DNA of 64,000 bases from positions 106,196-170,195 of the forward strand of contig CASEVJ010000007.1 in assembly GCA_949291365.1 (NCBI GenBank), given 5' to 3'. The notes beneath the pieces are model-generated. The model searched no databases. It was not told the DNA's origin and worked only from the letters and a program-made list of their open reading frames with translations. The position numbers and the translations under genes are program-made. How positions within the stretch are numbered: the first letter of the stretch is position 1; every line of letters starts with the position of its first letter. This DNA comes from an uncultured bacterium (lineage in GTDB: Bacteria; Elusimicrobiota; Elusimicrobia; Elusimicrobiales; Elusimicrobiaceae). Shown here one piece after another: positions 23,778 to 32,147 of this stretch.

Positions 23778-24248
23778 ATGGAAAAAGTGTATATCAGCCG
23801 TAAAAAATATGAGTCCCTGATGGGGGAACTTAAAAATTTGAAAGATACTAAAGCCCAGTTGTCGCAGGAAATCGGTGAAGCCGCCGCCCAGGGGGATTTG
23901 AAAGAAAACGCCGAATACCATGCCGCCAAAGAAAAACAGGCAGAGACGCTTATTCGTATCCAGGAGCTGGAGAACACCTTGCGCAGTGCTGAAATTACCG
24001 ATAATCTGGACGTAGACCGCAGTGAAGCGCGCATTGGCGCCACGGTTACTATTTTGGATATAGAGGCCGATTTGGAATTTACCTACACGTTGGTGGGCTC
24101 TATGGAATCCAACCCGGACAAAGGGCTCCTCTCCGTCAAAAGCCCGCTGGCTTCCGGCGTGCTGGGGCACAAAGAAGGCGAAGAATTTGAAGCACAGCTG
24201 CCCAAAGGCCCGCGCAAATACAAATTGGTTAAATTGGAATATAAATAA
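23778..24248 (+). CDS. greA: Transcription elongation factor GreA
   Basis: 156 residues, standard size. The N-terminal coiled coil inserts into the RNA polymerase secondary channel and stimulates cleavage of backtracked RNA. The tip carries the catalytic acidic pair in QGDLKENAEYHAAKEKQ. The C-terminal FKBP-like domain ends in SPLASGVLGHKEGEEFEAQL, as in GreA rather than GreB. A GGAGTG site precedes the ATG. It is transcribed alone, divergent from the protease gene. Confidence 0.97.
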   Translation: MEKVYISRKKYESLMGELKNLKDTKAQLSQEIGEAAAQGDLKENAEYHAAKEKQAETLIRIQELENTLRSAEITDNLDVDRSEARIGATVTILDIEADLEFTYTLVGSMESNPDKGLLSVKSPLASGVLGHKEGEEFEAQLPKGPRKYKLVKLEYK

Positions 24249-24266
24249 TCTGTGCAAAACCCATAC

Positions 24267-24297
24267 CCCCCGCGCGGCTGTTGGCGCGGGGATATTT
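24267..24297 (+). terminator. Weak terminator after greA
   Basis: CCCCGCGC (24267-24274) pairs with GCGCGGGG (24284-24291), followed by ATATTTGTG rather than a full T-run. Confidence 0.5.
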
Positions 24298-24430
24298 GTG
24301 CTGAACTGCGGTATAAATCCAAGGGATTGTTTCTCCCGCTGCAGCGGCTGGTTTTGGGGAAGCTGTTGTGAAGCGCAGGGGCAAGTTGTGCAGCGGCGGG
24401 CTACATGGAGGAATCCACACATTGGAAATA

Positions 24431-24458
24431 AAAAACCCCCTGTAAAAACAGGGGGTTT
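24431..24458. terminator. Terminator of the GH57 operon
   Basis: Perfect 11-base stem AAACCCCCTGT / ACAGGGGGTTT around AAAA. The minus-strand copy is followed by TTTATTTCC, so it serves the GH57 gene ending at 24477; it may also back up greA. Confidence 0.9.
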
Positions 24459-24476
24459 GCTGCAACCCAAAACGGG

Positions 24477-26102
24477 TTATTTATATTGATTTAACACAGC
24501 GTCTTTAGCCGCAGATGAATAGACATTGTAGTCTATTTGCTGGAAAATAGAGTCGCTGTTTTCCAACCCGTACACATAGCCCTCATCAATGCGGTTGTGC
24601 TTGACTTGTTCATAGAGCTCGTTGAAGCGTTTGATGTGGTCTTTGGTACGTTTGGTGGAATACTCTTTGGCGGTACCCGTCGTCATCAAAAACGCCCAGT
24701 CCGAGGACTGCATCAGCAGCAGTTCGCGTGCCATTTGGTTTAAGGTGCGTTTGAGCAGGCCGTCCGCGTTAGGATAGCGGTTGGCCAGCTCGGTCATGCG
24801 TTCGGCTGATTTAATGAGGTGGCGGTAAATCCAGTCATTGCCGGCATTGAGCCACACATCGTGATATCCTTTGTCTCCCCAAGAGGACATAGAGGGCTGC
24901 ACCGTCTGGTTAACCGGGTACATATCCAGGTATTCCATGGGGGTAATCAGTTTGATATCCGTCTGGTCGTAATAGATTTTCTTAAACAGAAACTCCAAGA
25001 AATCTACCCCTTCATACCACCAGTGTCCGTACAGCTCCGCGTCGTACATAGATACTACCAGCGGCTTGCGGTCCATAAGTGTGGAGAGATATTCAATTTG
25101 TTTTTGGCGGTTGAACATGAAATTGCCTGCATGCATAGCCGCTACGTCGCGCGCTTCCTGCGGGTTGTAAGGCGCTTTTTCATTTAAAGGCACTTTGCCG
25201 GTAATTTTGCAGTATTTCATGCCGATATTGCGCCGCACGCCGTCGCTGTGCAGGTAGGGTTTAATGTAATCGTAATCTAAATCATAGCCCAAATCGCGGT
25301 AGAACTCACGGTAGCGTCCGTCTCCGGGGTAGCCGGAGTCCGCGCTCCACACCTGCTGGGCCGATTCCATATCGCGCGCAAAGGCGGCCACGCCGGTTTG
25401 CGGGCAGTACACGGGCGCGTAAATACCGTATTTGGGCCGCGGGGTGCCGTGCAGAATACCGTGCGATTCTAGGAAGAAAAAGCGAATGCCTTCATCACGC
25501 AGGAATTTGTCATCGCCGGGGTTATAGGCGCATTCTCCCAGCCAAATGCCGCGCGGGCTTCTGCCAAAGCGCAGGCGGTAATCAGCCGCGGCCACTTTGA
25601 CCTGGGCATTGACGCTTTCTTTGTGCACCATCAGCGGCAAATAGCCGTGGGTGGCGCCGCAGGTGATGATTTCCAGTTTGCCCATATCTTGGAATTTTTT
25701 GAAGCCTTCCAAGATGTGGTCATGATAGACGTTTTCAAAGAGGTCTTTGAAGCGGCGGAATTTGTCGTAATACATATGCGCCACGGCTTCAAATTCGGTG
25801 CCTTTGGTGCGTTCTATTTCTTTGCCGGAAAGTTCCACCCGCTGGTTGAGATAATGTTTAAAGCGGTCTATGAGCAGCGGGTCGCTCATCATATTGCACA
25901 AAGGCGGCGTGACAGACATGGTGAGGCGGAAATCCACCCCTTCCGCCGTCAACTTCTCAAATACGTTGAGTAGCGGCAGATAGGTTTCCACCATGGCTTC
26001 ATAGAACCAGTCCTCTTCCAGAAAGTCAGGATATTCCGGGTGTTTGATAAACGGCAAGTGCGCGTGCAGCATCAGCGCCAGATAACCTTTTTCCTGTCCC
26101 AT
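24477..26102 (-). CDS. GH57 1,4-alpha-glucan branching enzyme-like protein
   Basis: 541 residues, the length of GH57 branching enzymes (with the DUF1957 C-terminal helical domain). These cytoplasmic enzymes form alpha-1,6 branches in glycogen-like glucans. The N-terminus GYLALMLHAHLPFIKHPEY holds the conserved HxHxP segment. The catalytic Glu is in GIWLGECAYNPG near residue 190 (relatives have WLPEC) and the catalytic Asp in MYDAELYGHWWYEG near residue 352. The C-terminal domain includes SSWGDKGYHDVWLNAGN, typical of the group. The upstream DUF4912 gene ends two bases before it, and the two are often neighbours in other genomes. No other glycogen gene lies in the window. Confidence 0.93.
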   Translation of the reverse strand: MGQEKGYLALMLHAHLPFIKHPEYPDFLEEDWFYEAMVETYLPLLNVFEKLTAEGVDFRLTMSVTPPLCNMMSDPLLIDRFKHYLNQRVELSGKEIERTKGTEFEAVAHMYYDKFRRFKDLFENVYHDHILEGFKKFQDMGKLEIITCGATHGYLPLMVHKESVNAQVKVAAADYRLRFGRSPRGIWLGECAYNPGDDKFLRDEGIRFFFLESHGILHGTPRPKYGIYAPVYCPQTGVAAFARDMESAQQVWSADSGYPGDGRYREFYRDLGYDLDYDYIKPYLHSDGVRRNIGMKYCKITGKVPLNEKAPYNPQEARDVAAMHAGNFMFNRQKQIEYLSTLMDRKPLVVSMYDAELYGHWWYEGVDFLEFLFKKIYYDQTDIKLITPMEYLDMYPVNQTVQPSMSSWGDKGYHDVWLNAGNDWIYRHLIKSAERMTELANRYPNADGLLKRTLNQMARELLLMQSSDWAFLMTTGTAKEYSTKRTKDHIKRFNELYEQVKHNRIDEGYVYGLENSDSIFQQIDYNVYSSAAKDAVLNQYK

Positions 26103-26104
26103 GT

Positions 26105-26998
26105 TTATTTCCCCTGTTCGCGCAGAGCTTTGATATGCACCTGGCGGGTTTTATCGCCTTTTTTATTGGTGGCTTTAATGGGCAAATCCAGCACCGCGCC
26201 GGCCGGCAGGGCCTGGCGAAGCGAAAATTTGCCGTTTTGCAATTTAATTTCTTTGCCGTTAATGGTCACAAAAGCATTGGGGGAAGCAGAGCCGTATACG
26301 ATAATTTCACAGTCGGCCTGCAGCCAAATGTCTTCGTCTTCCTGCGGCACCGGAGCCGGCACCGTATGCAGGGCAAAAGACGTCCAAGAAGAGCGGGCAG
26401 AGCTGGGCGCATTGCCCGCGCCAGCCAGCTCGGTCAGCCGCCAGCGCTGGTCTACCACCTGCATCAGTTCGCTGGCGCCCATGCCAATGCGGTCTGCGCC
26501 GGAAAGCTGCAACAGCTTAATAAAGTCGCCTTCCACGCTCATCCATTTGTCGTCAATGACGTCAGACACTTTGCCCGGCGGCAAGGTAATCATATTGCTG
26601 CGGGTGAGCAGGATAAACTGCCCTTGCGGGGTGATAAACCCTAAATCGGCAATATATCCGCGTCCTGCCTGCGGGGCGTGAATGTACCAGCTTTTGGCGT
26701 CAAAAATGACGGGCATGTCATAATAGGCGTTTGCATTGGTGCCGTCAAAATAGGCCACATCCGTTACATCATAGAGACGGATGACCGTGCGGGAATGCTC
26801 CAGCACATCGGCTCCGTATTGGCCGCGGACGTAGTCAAACGTTTCATTGGTAATTTCCCAAAACAGAAACATCCAGGCCGGATCTTTCGGAAGCAAATAG
26901 CTTTCGGTGGTGCCGTAGCCGGAAGGAATATCTCCCTGCTCCTGGGGCACCGAGGGCCGCACTTGGTTAAACGCGGCGGAAGATACATTTTTCTCCAT
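26105..26998 (-). CDS. DUF4912-domain protein paired with GH57
   Basis: 297 residues, no signal peptide. The segment LLPKDPAWMFLFWEITNETF with the following strand VIRLYDVTDVAYFDG and WYIHAPQAGRGYIADLGFIT is the DUF4912 pattern, an immunoglobulin- or CBM48-like beta sandwich thought to contact glucans. The C-terminal part (EIIVYGSASPNAFVTINGKE) looks like a second beta sandwich. It lies immediately upstream of the GH57 gene and shares its transcript, so a role in the same polysaccharide pathway is the natural inference. An SD (AGGGTGAGG) precedes the ATG. Confidence 0.85.
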   Translation of the reverse strand: MEKNVSSAAFNQVRPSVPQEQGDIPSGYGTTESYLLPKDPAWMFLFWEITNETFDYVRGQYGADVLEHSRTVIRLYDVTDVAYFDGTNANAYYDMPVIFDAKSWYIHAPQAGRGYIADLGFITPQGQFILLTRSNMITLPPGKVSDVIDDKWMSVEGDFIKLLQLSGADRIGMGASELMQVVDQRWRLTELAGAGNAPSSARSSWTSFALHTVPAPVPQEDEDIWLQADCEIIVYGSASPNAFVTINGKEIKLQNGKFSLRQALPAGAVLDLPIKATNKKGDKTRQVHIKALREQGK

Positions 26999-27041
26999 AA
27001 CAAAACCTCACCCTTTTAGTACGATATACTGACTTTATTTT

Positions 27042-27050
27042 ATTTTACCA
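27042..27050 (-). promoter_or_regulatory. Extended -10 promoter for DUF4912-GH57 operon
   Basis: TGGTAAAAT on the minus strand, 43 bases before the ATG at 26998. The same extended -10 form occurs before the metal-importer operon and, as TGGTATAAT, before the PBP1A gene. Confidence 0.45.
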
Positions 27051-27136
27051 TTTATCAAAAGAAAAAACGACATGGAAATCTTGGTTCGGAAATTCCGTAT
27101 AATAGAGTAAAATATTCCTTTAATAGAGGGGACGAA

Positions 27137-27424
27137 ATGAACACAAAAAAAGGGATCGGACTAATCGGTATGTTATTGGCAGTGCTGTTAATAGGGATAC
27201 TGATGACGGTGCTTTTAAAACAGTACGCTTCCCAGACGCAACGTCTGCGCCCTGCGCTAAAGCAGACAGACGAGGCCGCTTGGCCTGCGGAAGCCCCGCT
27301 TGCCGCGCCGGCGGGCGAAGCTGCCGCCCCGGCCCCGTGTGACGGGAAAAGAGTGGGCAATTTGTGTATTCCTACCCAGCTGCAAAGCGGCAGTTTGGAC
27401 GCTTTTGAACAATTAGACCAATAA
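27137..27424 (+). CDS. Short pilin-like protein lacking Glu5
   Basis: 95 residues. The N-terminus KKGIGLIGMLLAVLLIGIL resembles the prepilin leader and hydrophobic helix of type IV pilins and pseudopilins: basic residues, Gly6 before the expected cleavage site, then a hydrophobic run. The Glu normally at mature position 5 is Gly11. After the helix come an Ala/Pro-rich linker and a tiny Cys pair in CDGKRVGNLC; there is no room for a full pilin head. It could be a minor pilin or a simple membrane-anchored peptide. AGAGGGGAC gives a good ribosome site. It stands alone between divergent and downstream operons. Confidence 0.65.
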   Translation: MNTKKGIGLIGMLLAVLLIGILMTVLLKQYASQTQRLRPALKQTDEAAWPAEAPLAAPAGEAAAPAPCDGKRVGNLCIPTQLQSGSLDAFEQLDQ

Positions 27425-27502
27425 ACCAACGCGCCTGCTTGGCGCGCGGCCCAATTAAATGTAGAATGCAAAGAGAGGCCCATTCCCGGGCCCGGAGGCA
27501 CC

Positions 27503-28540
27503 ATGAAAGCACTATGCAAAACTAAACCCGCCAAAGGCGCGCAGTTTATAGATGTAGACATCCCCCAAATCCAAAAAGACGAACTGTTGGTCAAAATTTA
27601 CAGAACTTCTATTTGCGGCAGCGATATCCCCGTATACAATTATACTGGCTGGGCGCCGCAGCGCATACCTATTCCGTTTATTTTTGGGCATGAGTTATGC
27701 GGCACGGTGGTGGAGGTGGGGGCCGACGCACACGGCTTTGAAAAAGGCGATTTTATTTCCATTGAGTCACATGTTTGGTGCGGCAAATGCTACGAATGCC
27801 GCAACAATCACCGCGACGTGTGTGCCCATAACCAGACTATTGGACTTGACCGCCCCGGCGGCTTTGCCGAATATGCCGCCATTCCCGCCCGCTGCGGCTG
27901 GAAACATAAAGACGACAGTTTAAAAGATATTGGCTCTATCATGGAGCCGCTGGGCAACGCCGTCTACGCCACGCTGGCAAACGATATTGCGGGCAAAGTG
28001 GTGCTCATCAGCGGTATGGGTGCGCAGGGCCTGTTTGCCGCTAACGTGGCCAAGGCCTGCGGCGCGGCCAAAGTGATCGCGACGGAAATGTCCTCCTTCC
28101 GCAAAAAACTGGCCGAGCAAATGGGTGCCGATGTAATTATTGACCCGACGGAAGCGGGTGCTTTGGAAAAAATTATCAAGGCCTCCGGAGATGAAAAGGG
28201 GGTGGACGTGGTGATAGAAATGTCGGGACACCCTTCCGGCATAGATTTAGCGTTGCACGCCATTAAACCGGCGGGGCACTTTGTGGCGTTTGGTCTGCCC
28301 GGAGGCCCGGTGACGATAGACTATGCCAATTTAATCGTGTTTAAAGGCGTGCAGGTGCAGGGGCTGACCGGGCGCAAAATTTATGAAAGCTGGTACACCA
28401 TGGACGCCCTTTTGCGCAACGGCAAAATCAACCCGCGCCCCGTTATTACCCACGAATTTGAAATGAAAGACTTTGAAAAGGCCTTTGCCGCCATGACCGA
28501 CCCCGAACATAAATGCGGCAAAGTGATTATGGTGCCGTAA
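27503..28540 (+). CDS. tdh: L-threonine 3-dehydrogenase
   Basis: 345 residues, zinc-dependent medium-chain dehydrogenase. It oxidises L-threonine to 2-amino-3-ketobutyrate with NAD+. The catalytic zinc residues are in SICGSD and FGHELCG, the structural zinc Cys cluster is CGKCYECRNNHRDVC, and the Rossmann glycines are in LISGMGAQGLFAANVAKACG. The segment GSIMEPLGNAVYAT and the C-terminal YESWYTMDALL are typical of Tdh. Kbl follows after nine bases, which settles the function: together they turn threonine into glycine and acetyl-CoA. The start has CGGAGGCACC upstream. Confidence 0.95.
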   Translation: MKALCKTKPAKGAQFIDVDIPQIQKDELLVKIYRTSICGSDIPVYNYTGWAPQRIPIPFIFGHELCGTVVEVGADAHGFEKGDFISIESHVWCGKCYECRNNHRDVCAHNQTIGLDRPGGFAEYAAIPARCGWKHKDDSLKDIGSIMEPLGNAVYATLANDIAGKVVLISGMGAQGLFAANVAKACGAAKVIATEMSSFRKKLAEQMGADVIIDPTEAGALEKIIKASGDEKGVDVVIEMSGHPSGIDLALHAIKPAGHFVAFGLPGGPVTIDYANLIVFKGVQVQGLTGRKIYESWYTMDALLRNGKINPRPVITHEFEMKDFEKAFAAMTDPEHKCGKVIMVP

Positions 28541-28549
28541 GGAGAAACT

Positions 28550-29740
28550 ATGAACGAAAAATTTGCTTTTTTAGATGACGAAATTGCCCAGCTAAAAGCG
28601 GAAAACCGCTTTATCAAACTGCATATTTTGCAGTCGGCCCAGTCCCCGGTGGCGGTAATTGACGGCAAAGAAGTGGTCAATCTGACATCCAACAATTACC
28701 TTAATTTGACCACTCACCCCGCAGTGAAAAAGGCCGCCGTGGAAGCGGTGGAAAAATATGGCATCGGCACCGCCGCGGTGCGCACCATTATCGGCACGAT
28801 GACCATGCACGAAGAGCTGGAGAAACGCCTGGCTGCTTTTAAAGGGGCCGAAGCGGCTATTTTGACCCAGTCCGGCTTTACCGCCAACACTGCTACCTGC
28901 CAGTGTCTGATGACCTCGCCAGAAGATGTGCTGATTTCAGACGAGCTCAACCACGCCTCTATCATTGACGGCGGACGTTTGGCTAAAGCGAAAAAGAAAG
29001 TCTACCGCCACAGCGATATGGCGCACCTGAAAGAAATTTTGGAAAGTGACGACGTCAAACACGCCCGGCGCAAACTGCTGGTAACCGACGGCGTGTTTAG
29101 CATGGACGGCGATATCTGCAACCTGCCCGACATTGTGGAGCTGTGCAACAAGCACGGCGTTATTACGATGATTGACGATGCGCACGCCTCCGGCGTGTTG
29201 GGTGAGCACGGGCACGGCACCGTAGAGCATTTCTACATGCAGGGGCAGGTGGACATTCAAATCGGCACCCTGTCCAAAGCGTTTGCCGCCGTGGGCGGTT
29301 ATGTGGCGGGCCCGCAGAAACTGCGTGACTATATGGTATCCACCGCGCGCCCGTTCTTATTCTCTAGCTCCCAGCCGCCCTCTGTCATTGCCACCTGTTT
29401 GGCGGGCTTGGACGTGATTGAAAACGAACCTGAACGCTTGAAAAAACTGTGGGAAAACACCCATTATTTCAAAACAGCTTTGCAGAAAGCCGGCTTTGAC
29501 ACCGGCCACAGCCAAACGCCCGTTACCCCCGTCATGGTGGGAGACAGTGCCAAAGCGCAGCAGTTTAGCCAGCGGCTGTTTGAAGAGGGCGTGTTTGCAC
29601 TGGCTATCGTGTTCCCCACCGTGCCGCGCGGCAAAGAGCGCCTGCGCACCATTGTAACGGCGGGCCACGAACGTAAAGACTTGGAATTTGCCGCCGCCAA
29701 ATTTGCCAAAGTGGGCAAAGAAATGGGGCTGATTAAATAA
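28550..29740 (+). CDS. kbl: Glycine C-acetyltransferase (2-amino-3-ketobutyrate CoA ligase)
   Basis: 396 residues, PLP-dependent alpha-oxoamine synthase. It cleaves 2-amino-3-ketobutyrate with CoA to glycine and acetyl-CoA, the second step of threonine breakdown. Visible are LTSNNYLNLTTHPAVKKAA at the N-terminus, the cofactor Asp/His in MIDDAHASGVLGEHG, and the Schiff-base Lys in TLSKAFAAVGGYVAG. The length matches E. coli Kbl (398). It is preceded by GGAGAAACT and forms a two-gene operon with tdh that ends in a clear terminator. The acetyl-CoA could feed substrate-level phosphorylation in a fermenter. Confidence 0.96.
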   Translation: MNEKFAFLDDEIAQLKAENRFIKLHILQSAQSPVAVIDGKEVVNLTSNNYLNLTTHPAVKKAAVEAVEKYGIGTAAVRTIIGTMTMHEELEKRLAAFKGAEAAILTQSGFTANTATCQCLMTSPEDVLISDELNHASIIDGGRLAKAKKKVYRHSDMAHLKEILESDDVKHARRKLLVTDGVFSMDGDICNLPDIVELCNKHGVITMIDDAHASGVLGEHGHGTVEHFYMQGQVDIQIGTLSKAFAAVGGYVAGPQKLRDYMVSTARPFLFSSSQPPSVIATCLAGLDVIENEPERLKKLWENTHYFKTALQKAGFDTGHSQTPVTPVMVGDSAKAQQFSQRLFEEGVFALAIVFPTVPRGKERLRTIVTAGHERKDLEFAAAKFAKVGKEMGLIK

Positions 29741-29771
29741 GCTGTCTTTTTATGTTGCTGTTATGTATGCC

Positions 29772-29802
29772 GCCGTGCCCTGTTAAAAGGGCACGGCTTT
29801 TT
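29772..29802 (+). terminator. Terminator of tdh-kbl
   Basis: GCCGTGCCC (29772-29780) pairs with GGGCACGGC (29789-29797), followed by TTTTTG. Confidence 0.93.
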
Positions 29803-29889
29803 GTCTTTTATACCCGGCGGGCGCGGCGGAGGATATTTAGAAGAGTGCGTACGTTGCCCCGGCCCTGCTAAAAGGGAGTGCATTTTCGG

Positions 29890-29977
29890 TTGCAGGGCGG
29901 CGGGCTGATTTGCTAAATTACTAGTACCCTGGGGATGGCGGGTTATGCCCGAGATGACCTCCAGGGCCTTTTTTTGG
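29890..29977 (+). ncRNA. Possible small structured RNA with promoter and terminator
   Basis: In the 475-base gap before the metal importer: TTGCAG (29890-29895), an 18-base spacer and TAAATT (29914-29919) could be a promoter. Near the predicted start, CCCTGG (29927) pairs with CCAGGG (from about 29970), enclosing an inner CGGG-TTATG-CCCG hairpin, and seven T follow. It could be a short stable RNA or the leftover terminator of a lost gene. The rest of the gap (29803-29889 and 29980-30180) shows nothing I can name. Confidence 0.3.
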
Positions 29978-30186
29978 ATACTGCCCGGCCGGGGTGGCCG
30001 CGGGGCGTCAGAAGTATGCAGCGGCGAGCCGGTACCCACTACAGCCCGCTTATCTGGTAGTTTGACGCGGGGCCCAACAGGAGTATGCCGCTGCTGGCCA
30101 ATCAGACAGATACTCCTTTATAATGCAGATTTTGCCGGAAGCGTTTGTGAAAGGCGCAGGGAGCGCGGGGTGGGCGTCTTTGTAAA

Positions 30187-30205
30187 ATGGTAAAATACAT
30201 ACCAT
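30187..30205 (+). promoter_or_regulatory. Promoter with overlapping palindrome before the metal importer
   Basis: Extended -10 TGGTAAAAT (30188-30196) lies inside the inverted repeat ATGGTA-N7-TACCAT (30187-30205), which also covers the likely start point near 30203. A repressor bound here would block transcription; a zinc or manganese regulator is an inference. The leader is short and includes AGGAAG (30206-30211). Confidence 0.45.
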
Positions 30206-30216
30206 AGGAAGATAAA

Positions 30217-31128
30217 ATGCGCATGAATAAAAAAATAATGGCTTTGATATTAGTGCTGGCTTTGCTGGCGTTTGGCATTTGGTGGTGGCGGGGGGACAAG
30301 GCCGCTTCGGCCCCTGCTGTGCCGCCCACTCCTTCACAGAAACTGAATGTGGTGGCGTCTGGCTATGTGGCGTATACACTGCTTAAACAAATAGGCGGGG
30401 AGCGGGTGCAGCCGGTGATGTTGGTGCCGCCGGGCACGGAGCCGCACAGCTTTGAGCCCACGCCGGGCTCTATTATCGCGGTAAGCGGGGCGGATTTATT
30501 TGTGTATGTATCGCCGCGGGTGGAGCCGTGGGTCAAAGATATTTTGAAAGGGATTTCGCAGGTCAATGCGTTGGAGGCGGGCCCTTCTTTGAAAGACCAA
30601 GACCCGCATGTTTGGATGACCCCTTACGGCGCGCTGGATATGGCGCAGCGTATAGAAAAAGCGCTGATAAAAGCCGACCCTGCCGGAAAGGAGTATTATA
30701 AAGCGCGCTATAAACAGTTTGAAGAAGACATTAAAGCCCTGCATGATGATTTTAAACAGGGGCTGGCGGACTGCCAAAGCCACGCCGTGGTGCATGTGGG
30801 GCACTTGGCCTTTGGCAATTTGGCCCATGCCTACGGGCTGGAGTTCCGCGCGCTGACCGGTACGTCACACCAAGGGGAGCATTCCGTGCAAAAACTGGCC
30901 GATTTGGTGCGTTTTGTGCGGCAAAATAAAGTGCAAGCCGTGTTTACCGAAGAAATGATATCTTCAGATTTGGCTGATACCGTCGCGCAGGAAACCGGTG
31001 TGCGGGTGCTTCCGCTGTACACGGTGGAAGAGATTAGCAAACGGGATTTTGACTCTGGGATTACCTATACCGATTATATGCGCCGCAACCTGCACAACCT
31101 CAAGGAGGGGCTTAAATGCCGGGTGTGA
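30217..31128 (+). CDS. Zinc/manganese-type ABC transporter substrate-binding protein
   Basis: 303 residues, cluster A-I family. An N-terminal hydrophobic segment (MALILVLALLAFGIWWWRG) exports or anchors it; there is no lipobox Cys. The metal-binding residues appear in PPGTEPHSFEP (first His), HVGHLAFGNLAHAYG (second His region) and the C-terminal acidic position near YTVEEISKRDF. DPHVWMTPYGALDMA is another family mark. The short His-poor loop leaves zinc versus manganese open, but the His-rich ATPase next to it favours zinc. The ATPase start overlaps the stop by 13 bases. Confidence 0.9.
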   Translation: MRMNKKIMALILVLALLAFGIWWWRGDKAASAPAVPPTPSQKLNVVASGYVAYTLLKQIGGERVQPVMLVPPGTEPHSFEPTPGSIIAVSGADLFVYVSPRVEPWVKDILKGISQVNALEAGPSLKDQDPHVWMTPYGALDMAQRIEKALIKADPAGKEYYKARYKQFEEDIKALHDDFKQGLADCQSHAVVHVGHLAFGNLAHAYGLEFRALTGTSHQGEHSVQKLADLVRFVRQNKVQAVFTEEMISSDLADTVAQETGVRVLPLYTVEEISKRDFDSGITYTDYMRRNLHNLKEGLKCRV

Positions 31129-32147
31129 TAGAGGCGCAGGGGCTCTCTTTTAAATATACCCGCACGCTGGTGCTGGAGAATATTTCCTTTTGCATTGAAG
31201 AAGGCGATTATGTGGGGCTCATCGGCCCCAACGGCGGAGGGAAAACGACCTTATTAAAATTGGTTTTAGGGCTGGAAAAGGGCGCCGGAAAAATAAAACT
31301 TTTCGGGGTGCCGCAGGCAGATTTTAAAGAGTGGCAGAAAATTGGGTATCTGGCGCAGAAGAGCCCCGTTTCCCAGACGCGCTTTCCGGTTTCGGTGGAA
31401 GAAGTGGTGCTGATGGGGCTTTGCTATGACAGCGCGCATAAAGAGCCCACGCTTGCCAATTTAAAAGAAGTGTACCGCGCGTTGCGCCAAACCCGTACGC
31501 GGGATTTAGCCAAGCGTATTTTTTCGGATTTATCGGTGGGGCAGCAGCAGCGCGTGCTGCTGGCACGGGCTTTGGTCAGCAAGCCCCGGCTGTTGATTTT
31601 GGACGAGCCCTCCGCCGCGATGGACGCCGCCAGCCGGGATATGTTCTTTGACCTGCTGGGCGAGCTGAACCAAAAACACGGTGTTACCATTCTGCTCATT
31701 ACCCACGACACCGGCGAAGTGGGCAAATATATTTCTAAATTTATGTATATAGACAAAGAGCTGGTGTTCTTTGGCGACAAGCAGGCCTTCTGCCAGTCTA
31801 AAAAAGTGGCGGAAAAATTGGGCTCTTTTGCCCAGCATACGATTGACCATTTACACAACAACGGCCATTGTCCGCTGGGCTGTCAGTGTGAAGGAGTGCA
31901 CGGCGGCGTGGGCCATTATGCCGCCCACGGCGCAGAAGCGGCACACGGGGGGAGCACCGCCCCGCTGAAAGAAAAAGCAGACCGCCCAACTGCTGAAAAA
32001 ACAGATGCTAAAGCCGGGGCTGGTTTTTCTGCCGCAGGGGCAGATGCGCCCTCTCCAGCTAAAGACGAGAGCCATAATGCGCCCGCGTTGCAGCCGAACG
32101 CAGACGATATTGCTCCCACCCAAACAGCAGACGGAGGCCAAAAATGA
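31116..32147 (+). CDS. Metal ABC transporter ATPase with His/Cys-rich C-terminal tail
   Basis: 343 residues. The first 240 are a ZnuC/MntB-type ATPase: Walker A GPNGGGKTT, Q-loop YLAQKSPV, signature LSVGQQQRV, Walker B LLILDEPSAAMD and switch His in LLITHDTG. From about residue 240 a tail follows that normal ZnuC proteins lack. Its first 40 residues hold eight His and three Cys (for example NNGHCPLGCQCEGVHGG) and the rest is Ala/Lys/Asp-rich low complexity to the end. The tail could sense or buffer zinc on the cytoplasmic side. It overlaps the permease gene by ATGA. Confidence 0.93.
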   Translation: MPGVIEAQGLSFKYTRTLVLENISFCIEEGDYVGLIGPNGGGKTTLLKLVLGLEKGAGKIKLFGVPQADFKEWQKIGYLAQKSPVSQTRFPVSVEEVVLMGLCYDSAHKEPTLANLKEVYRALRQTRTRDLAKRIFSDLSVGQQQRVLLARALVSKPRLLILDEPSAAMDAASRDMFFDLLGELNQKHGVTILLITHDTGEVGKYISKFMYIDKELVFFGDKQAFCQSKKVAEKLGSFAQHTIDHLHNNGHCPLGCQCEGVHGGVGHYAAHGAEAAHGGSTAPLKEKADRPTAEKTDAKAGAGFSAAGADAPSPAKDESHNAPALQPNADDIAPTQTADGGQK

